A stretch of 64,000 bases of DNA from Meandrina meandrites (lineage: Eukaryota; Cnidaria; Anthozoa; Scleractinia; Meandrinidae): the NCBI GenBank assembly GCA_963693305.1, contig OY855906.1:26303289-26367288 (forward strand), in the 5' to 3' direction. The translations under genes and the position numbers were made by a program. Below the pieces are notes generated by a model. That model saw nothing but the letters and a program-made list of their open reading frames with translations, was not told the DNA's origin and did no database searches. How positions within the stretch are numbered: the stretch's first letter is position 1; the number at the start of each line of letters is the position of its first letter. Shown here in pieces: positions 58,816 through 64,000 of the stretch.

Positions 58816-59689
58816 TTGCAACAGACATGACTGTCGTTACTTCTTTAATATTCTCTGAGTCTGCATAATTTGAATTAGTCTTTGCAATCTAGGGTCGTCT
58901 GGAGGTCAGTCTACACCAGTCAATATCCGATCCGAGGTCCTCCGACCCTTTAGGACCTTCTAGACCTTCTCAGTTCTATTTTCTCAAAAGATAATCGAAC
59001 GCGCGAACGAAAGTAAAAGCGCAGGATACTTTAAATGAATGTAACAGGGAGGGGTGGGTAAATTTCACACGCTGCGCTCGCACTCGCGCGCTCGTTGTCA
59101 TGATCTTCCGAGAAAGCACCCGTCTGTGGACAGACTAGTGATTTTTGAATTGATCGACATTGTTGTCGATTTAGCTCGATCGTTATGTCTCGCTGTGATT
59201 AGTCAATGCGGTGCTTTTCGGGAATACTGTCAGTACTGTTCATCTGGAATGGACCCGAATGCAGTTGCTCAAGTCTTGAATGGGTTCGATTACCGAATGG
59301 TTTGATTCCTAACGCCGAGTTATTTATCATTCTATTTGACTAAGTAAAGGTCTCCAACGTTCCCATACAATAATTTATCTCCTTCCGCCTTGATTCTCCC
59401 TGGATCAGTGCTGTATACCAAAAATATTCTGGAAAAAAGGTATTGGCAGCAGTCAGGGCAGTGTGCGAGACCCTGTTCACAAACCTTCCATTTTCTCAAG
59501 AGATCGTCGAGTGCGCAAACAAAAATAAAAGCGTGGTGACAATTAATGACCGCGAACGCATGCAAGGATGGAAAGGGGTGCTCCCCGCTCGTTCGGCTGA
59601 ACTTCATTATTGGACCTTATTATAGGCAAAAGGGGAAACCTGATCTTTAAAACCTCCAAGGAAAATGCAACACACGAAATAAAAAAAAA
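58816..59689. other. Intergenic, no gene recognised
   Basis: Short frames only. Segments near 58960-59010 and 59485-59540 are weakly alike (TTTTCTCAA(A/G)AGAT then CGAACG or GTGCGCAAAC then AAAGTAAAAGCG). Confidence 0.4.
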
Positions 59690-59775
59690 TATATTGCGGT
59701 GACGGTGTTTCGTCAAACATTCTTGTGGTGATGCGGTGTTTGTTAAATTTTTTTGCGGTGTTGCGGTGTTCGGAG
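59690..59775. repeat. GCGGTG motif cluster, second locus
   Basis: TTGCGGTGACGGTGTTTCGT, GATGCGGTGTTTG and TTGCGGTGTTGCGGTGTTCG, directly before the satellite. Confidence 0.85.
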
Positions 59776-60276
59776 TCCCCCAAAGTCCCCCTCTTTTCAC
59801 TTTCCCGACAAAATGCTACCACGTGATCAGGCATATTTTCACTCCAGAACCACAGAAAAGTGTCAGGTTGTAACTGCAATTTACATTTTTAACCATTCCA
59901 GTAAAACAAAATCAAATGAAATGCCACCACGTAGATCAAAGCTAATTTTCACTCTCGAACCACAGAAAAGTGTCAGTTTGTAACTGAAAATTTACAATTT
60001 CCCCTTTTCCGACAAAATGCCACCACGTAGATCAAGCCTGTTTTTTACTCTTGAACCACGGAAAGGTGTCAGTTTTAATCTGAAATGTTTCATTTTTGCA
60101 CTTTCCGATGAAATGCCAATACGTAGATCAAGCCTTGATCTGATTTACACCAGAACGACAGAAAAGTGTCAGTTTGTATACGGAAATTGACATTGTTTGC
60201 CCTTTCCGATGAAATTTCACCAAGTACATCAAAGGTAATTTTCACTCCAGAACCACAGAAAATTGTCAGGTTATAT
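59776..60276. repeat. Satellite of about 100 bp, second locus
   Basis: About five units with CCACGTAGATCAAGC, TTTTCACTCCAGAACCACAG and AAAAGTGTCAGTTTGTAACT. One unit is interrupted at about 60276 by the hairpin-headed element and continues at about 60562. Confidence 0.9.
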
Positions 60277-60321
60277 TTAACAATTATTCCACGAGCGCGC
60301 GTTGGATATGAGATGGTAGAT

Positions 60322-60354
<33 letters not shown>

Positions 60355-60358
60355 AACG

Positions 60359-60392
<34 letters not shown>

Positions 60393-60561
60393 TTTTATTA
60401 AAAACGCCCAAAAGAATTGCAATATTTGAGCTCCCCAGCTGTTTTCGTTGACGCGCATCGGCTACGAAATTTGTGGTGAATGGTATATGAGCTCATATAC
60501 CATTGCCTGTTAGCCAATCAAATCTCAGGAATTGCAATATACCATTGCTAGTTTTTAATAA
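60277..60561 (+). mobile_element. Hairpin-headed TIR element, copy 4, inside the satellite
   Basis: TTTAACAATTATTCCACGAG opens a hairpin with arms pairing over about 50 bp (GTTGGATATGAGAT and ATCTCATATCCAAC; loop near GAGGCGCGTAGCGCC) and closes with GTGGAATAATTGTTTTATTA near 60400. The body has ends TTATTAAAAACG and GTTTTTAATAA (60551-60561). Satellite sequence lies on both sides, so hairpin and body form the inserted unit. Confidence 0.85.
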
Positions 60562-60643
60562 ATGGAAATATACATTTTTGCCCTTTCCGATGAAATGATA
60601 CCACGTAGATCAAGCCTATTTTTCGCTCCAGAGCCACAGAAAA

Positions 60644-60645
<2 letters not shown>
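60562..60645. repeat. Satellite remainder after the insertion
   Basis: TTTTTGCCCTTTCCGATGAA and CCACGTAGATCAAGCC continue the array from 60276. Confidence 0.85.

Positions 60646-60698
<53 letters not shown>
60643..60698. repeat. (TAA)n microsatellite
   Basis: About 18 uninterrupted AAT units. Confidence 0.95.
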
Positions 60699-60701
<3 letters not shown>

Positions 60702-61122
60702 CAATATATAATTATAATAAAAACCTTCCCAAAATCCTTTGCAGCTGAAAAATCGTCAATGTCAAATAACTTGGTCAGTTTGAAGCCAGCAGGAGTACAA
60801 CGTCGTATAGAAATAACTCTTAACAATAACCACTTCTTGTATAAGACGTAGGGCGATGACGTCATTAGTCACGTGACATTGCTCTGAAGTTCGTTTTTGC
60901 TCACTGTGACGAATATATTTTGTTACTGAAAAAGCAGTCATTGCAGTTTGAAGCACATTGGTGTGAGGCATTTCAGAGTGCCTGGGTACCGAACAAAATT
61001 TAAATATTAAGGGAGCTATGTACAATTTCCAAAAAGTGGGAGTCTGGGTACAAGTGCGTATCTGGCGTTGCAGTAAATGTGAGGAAACAACAAATTACAT
61101 GCTGGTAGATATTTATATGTTA
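60699..61122. other. Left flank of the hAT-like element
   Basis: No gene recognised. CATTGTCACGTG-type sequence GATGACGTCATTAGTCACGTGAC at about 60855-60877 resembles 63095-63118 in direct orientation. Confidence 0.45.
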
Positions 61123-61130
61123 AGTACATT

Positions 61131-63069
61131 CAGAGGAGGTTGGACAGCTGTCACGTGGCCAATTTTGGCCAATGAGAATAGCCGTTTTACGTGATCTTTG
61201 CGAACCGTAAAAAATATTCCACAGCAACAGAAGGTGGCAGTTATTTGCGTTTTTCTGATTTGTTTTGGACGCTAGTCGTCTGAAAATTGTTCGGTGGCTT
61301 CATTTAATATTAGTCCGTCCGACTGTATAGTAATTTCAGAGGTTAGTTGATTTTTCATTTCATTTTTTTGTCAAGATCTGAAGAGCCATTGAACGGTGTT
61401 GTTAGTTTCATACGTGTCATATGACACATTTTGAAGGAAACGTTTCACGCGTTTGCTCGGGTTTTAGGCCGTAATCTTTCCATTAAGGAATAAAAGGTTC
61501 GTTAAACTTTGTTTTTACACCGTTTACCCCCTTTGACCCCGCAACCGTTTTTGAGATATTTCAAGTTAAACTTTGCCATGTGTAATAGTTGATGTGACGA
61601 AACTATGGCGCTAGGTGTGAATACTTTCGCTGACTCCACGTTTGGAGTATAACGTCGAAAACTTCTGCTTTGACTAATATTAAACAATTATTCGCCGAAG
61701 GCGAATTGATTATTGTTGAATAATCCCCGAGACGAAGTCGAGGGGATTATTCAACAATAATCACTGAGCCTGAGGCGAATAATTGTTTTAGTATAATTTT
61801 CACAGGTGAATATCAAAAACTGAAAAATAATAATAGAAAACACGAAAACAACAAACACAAGTGCTCGCTTGCATACGTGTAAACCAGTTTAATTCTTCGA
61901 TTGAAATCGTAATTTTCACTCAGGTTTTAGCAATAAAACGGAACAAAACAAACACTACGAAAAAGATAGATACATCTGGTACCTTTGTTTAATCGTTGGT
62001 GACTTCTGAACAATTGTGTGAATCCTCTCGAAATTACTAGCTCCAGTGAGAAGAGAACTAAATAATGTTTTGCCAGTCGATCTGACTGAGTACACGGCCG
62101 CGTGCAATCTCCAAAACCACCATGTTTACGATCAATTCGAATGCCTTGAAAACCATCTCTTGAAAATATTTCCGGTCCAAAAGCCTTGGTAGTTAATTTG
62201 AAAAATTCCCAATATTTTAAATATCCAGGACTTGGAGTGATTTCTTTTAAATGAGAGAAATTTTCATTCAGCAAATGCCGCCATGTTCACTGGCCTGGAT
62301 GGCAAACGTGGCATGGCTTAGTAGCCAAGCCTTGAGATGCTATATTCACCGCCTAGCGCGGTGAATATAGCGTCATAGTGCGAGCTTCTCGACCAATCAG
62401 AATTGAATTCACCTGTGGAAATTATACTAATAAGTAGTATTTGTTGTTGTGACTAACGCTTGATTTATTTGATGTAGTCTAGTAATGAGCAATCGCTCAA
62501 AGCGGGGGAAAATAGAACTGTTTCAGAGCGGCAAGAACATTGCGTGACAAGCAAAGCGTTGTGACAGTTTCGTTTGTGGTAATCTAATATCTTTGATTGT
62601 GTATGTTGAAAAAATGAGTGTTGCAATGAGAGAACGTGTCGGTGGGTGATTTGAATATTCGTTTTTTTTTTTCGCTGCTTATTGTGACAGTTCGAAAATG
62701 GAAACAACAAGAACCATCCCGACACTCAAACAGAACAACGGCGACTTATATCCGTCCAGTCTGTGGAGAAGTGCCTCGCTAAACGGCAAAATACACATTC
62801 GCCTTTCCAACGGAAAATCAACAAAACTGAAATAAGCGAAAAGCCATTGAGCCTAAGAAAAGGCAAACTCGGTACAGTAAAGATAAATAAATTTGAAACT
62901 TCGCAGCAGTGTATAAATACTTCAAAGAGATCAGCTTGTGACTCTTGTTGGTCGAAAGCATCCATTTTGTACGACAGCGTGATGTTCACTCTTTCGCGTC
63001 TGTGTTGAAATGAAGCCGAAATGACGCTCTACCCATAATTCTTCGCGGGGTGCTGTCCAACCTCCTCTG
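61131..63069. mobile_element. 1.94-kb hAT-like DNA transposon (non-autonomous)
   Basis: Perfect 18-bp TIRs, CAGAGGAGGTTGGACAGC at 61131-61148 and its complement at 63052-63069. The perfect 8-bp target duplication AGTACATT lies at 61123-61130 and 63070-63077. An 8-bp duplication with CA-starting termini fits hAT; P-type elements are the alternative. Frames at 62763-63008 (+) and 62726-62989 (-) show no transposase motif. A hairpin-headed element is nested inside (61677-62430). Confidence 0.88.
61677..62430 (+). mobile_element. Hairpin-headed TIR element, copy 5, nested
   Basis: TATTAAACAATTATTCGCC opens a hairpin with arms of about 50 bp (GATTATTGTTGAATAATCCCC pairs with GGGGATTATTCAACAATAATC; loop near GAGACGAAGTCG). 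It closes with GGCGAATAATTGTTTTAGTA. The body 61788-62430 has 24-bp ends (TTAGTATAATTTTCACAGG at left) with one mismatch. Sits inside the hAT-like element and so inserted later. Confidence 0.82.
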
Positions 63070-63077
63070 AGTACATT

Positions 63078-63279
63078 TTTATCACTTTTATTGTTATGAC
63101 GTCATCGGTCACGTGACCAGAGCGGACCGCATTTTTAAATTCGCTTGAAGACTTTACTAGGATCTCTCTCTTAGGATTTTTTTAAGCGAAGTTGTAGATT
63201 TTTAAATACTGTTTTTAAACATGGCCATTATTACTTTTTCCTAAAAACGTACGGCAGTAAAAAATAAAATTGAAAAGTT
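63078..63279. other. Spacer between the hAT-like element and the LTR
   Basis: No gene recognised. Confidence 0.5.
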
Positions 63280-63642
63280 TGTTGGCTTCCTACTCAAAGA
63301 CCGTTTGCGGTAGGAATAAAAGAAAATTTTGCCAAAGGCAGGAGTGCATGCTCTTCATGATGGCGTTGTCAGTTTCTTCTCATTTCAATTGCCTTTGGCG
63401 AGGATGGATTTAATTTCTTTCAGACCAAAGGAGTGGGCCTGGGGAGAAGTTAAGTAGCTGCCTCTCCCCTGCCCCCTGCCGGGGGTCTCCCCAACGGATT
63501 CCCCGTGGTGTAAAATAAGTGAACAGTCAAGATGGCTGACAAGTGAAATGTGTTCATTCCTCATGCTTTGTCACGTGACATACATCAGCATATTATGACT
63601 AGCTAGGGAGGGGAGAGTCTTACTTGACACATTTATATCACA
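63280..63642 (-). repeat. Probable 3' LTR of a Ty3/gypsy-like element
   Basis: On the minus strand, a purine tract (AAAGGGAAGGA) is followed directly by TGTGATATAAATGTG, a typical polypurine tract plus TG LTR start (63642). A plausible CA end lies at 63280 (GGAAGCCAACA), giving about 363 bp. The 5' LTR is outside the window, so neither LTR identity nor target duplication can be tested. Confidence 0.55.
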
Positions 63643-63803
63643 TCCTTCCCTTTAAATGAAAGAAATATAACTGTTGTAAAAAGAAATAAATAATAAGAGT
63701 AAAGAAAAATAAAGAAAATATGAAAACAAAATAATGTCACTGTCCTTGGTTTAAAGTAAAATAAATGAACAACTAAACAGAGTCTTTCTTATCTCAGACC
63801 AGT

Positions 63804-64000
63804 CTACAGATCAAGCCGGCTGGGTTTTACTACTGGTCTGTCACTGCGGGTGACATATGGACCTGCATCATTCTCCTTCGCTGGTTCTGGATGCTGCTCA
63901 TGGGATGTAATGTCTGGCTGTGTAGGTGCAATGATTGGTCTGGTTTCTCTCTGGGTAGCTCTATATCCTGGGTTACGGTCTGGTATGCTGCCAAAGGCGG
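63804..64000 (-). CDS. C-terminal end of a Ty3/gypsy-like polyprotein (partial)
   Basis: The minus strand reads 64 codons from the window edge to a TAG at 63804-63806, Pro/Gln/Glu-rich, ending GPYVTRSDRPVVKPSRLDL. A short basic (T/R)RSGRxxKPPxRLDL-type end is characteristic of the integrase C-terminus of many Ty3/gypsy polyproteins. A purine tract and LTR-like sequence follow downstream. Catalytic domains lie beyond the window, so intactness cannot be judged. Confidence 0.6.
   Translation of the reverse strand, partial: AFGSIPDRNPGYRATQRETRPIIAPTQPDITSHEQHPEPAKENDAGPYVTRSDRPVVKPSRLDL

Noticed and set aside
60548..60865. Minus-strand 105-codon frame with a Tyr run
   Set aside because: Translation of (TAA)n and satellite sequence.
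62726..63008. Transposase of the hAT-like element in overlapping frames of 81-87 codons
   Set aside because: No BED finger, DDE or hATC dimerisation motif is visible in either strand.

Overview
The window is nuclear DNA of an animal, most likely an anthozoan and probably a stony coral. The evidence is AT-rich sequence, intron-type splice acceptors in front of the coding exons, several C2H2 zinc-finger (ZNF) genes, and repeat families I recognise as typical of coral genomes (tRNA-derived SINEs, a THAP-type DNA transposon, LINE and Ty3-type fragments, many short inverted-repeat elements). The assignment to coral is inference from repeat and protein style; no marker gene fixes the species.

Coding content is dominated by one family: poly-C2H2 zinc-finger proteins, each encoded mainly by one long exon just downstream of a splice acceptor. 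From left to right: (1) a broken ZNF at about 2936-4175 (two in-frame stops plus frameshifts); (2) an open ZNF at 9505-10725 (+) that lost its last finger to a frameshift; (3) a 45-finger gene at 17338-21669 (-); (4) its tandem paralogue at 25659-29321 (-) with about 38 fingers; (5) a 14-finger gene at 45195-46586 (+). Genes 3 and 4 lie in a tandem segmental duplication (unit A about 16209-24338, unit B about 24529-32763) whose junction is occupied by a tRNA-like SINE. The two copies differ by exactly one 666-bp module (seven fingers plus an acidic spacer). Three of the family members share a short C-terminal motif, FSIxEL.

The rest is mostly transposon-derived. Elements with both ends and target duplications visible are a THAP-containing TTAA element (13051-14779, Kolobok-like), a 1.9-kb element with an 8-bp duplication (61131-63069, hAT-like), a 203-bp MITE (5018-5220), a TTAA inverted dimer (53395-54057) inserted in another repeat, and a 540-bp MITE carried by both duplication units. 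Three SINE-type tRNA-like sequences, a LINE reverse-transcriptase remnant (about 7100-7545, -), the 3' end of a Ty3/gypsy-like element with an LTR (63280-64000, -), and a recombinase-like fragment (34717-35165) are also present. Tandem arrays include a 92-bp minisatellite (31137-31526), a satellite of about 100 bp at two loci, and GAGTCG-rich arrays at two loci.

The most unusual pattern is a group of at least five short TIR elements, each headed on one side by a strong hairpin. The hairpin flanks are nearly constant (TTAACAAT ... ATTGTTTTAKTA) but the stem differs at each locus. Two loci give good evidence that the hairpin moves with the element. The ZNF genes would act in the nucleus as DNA-binding proteins; their co-location with a transposon-dense region fits lineage-specific ZNF expansion, but no target can be read from the sequence.
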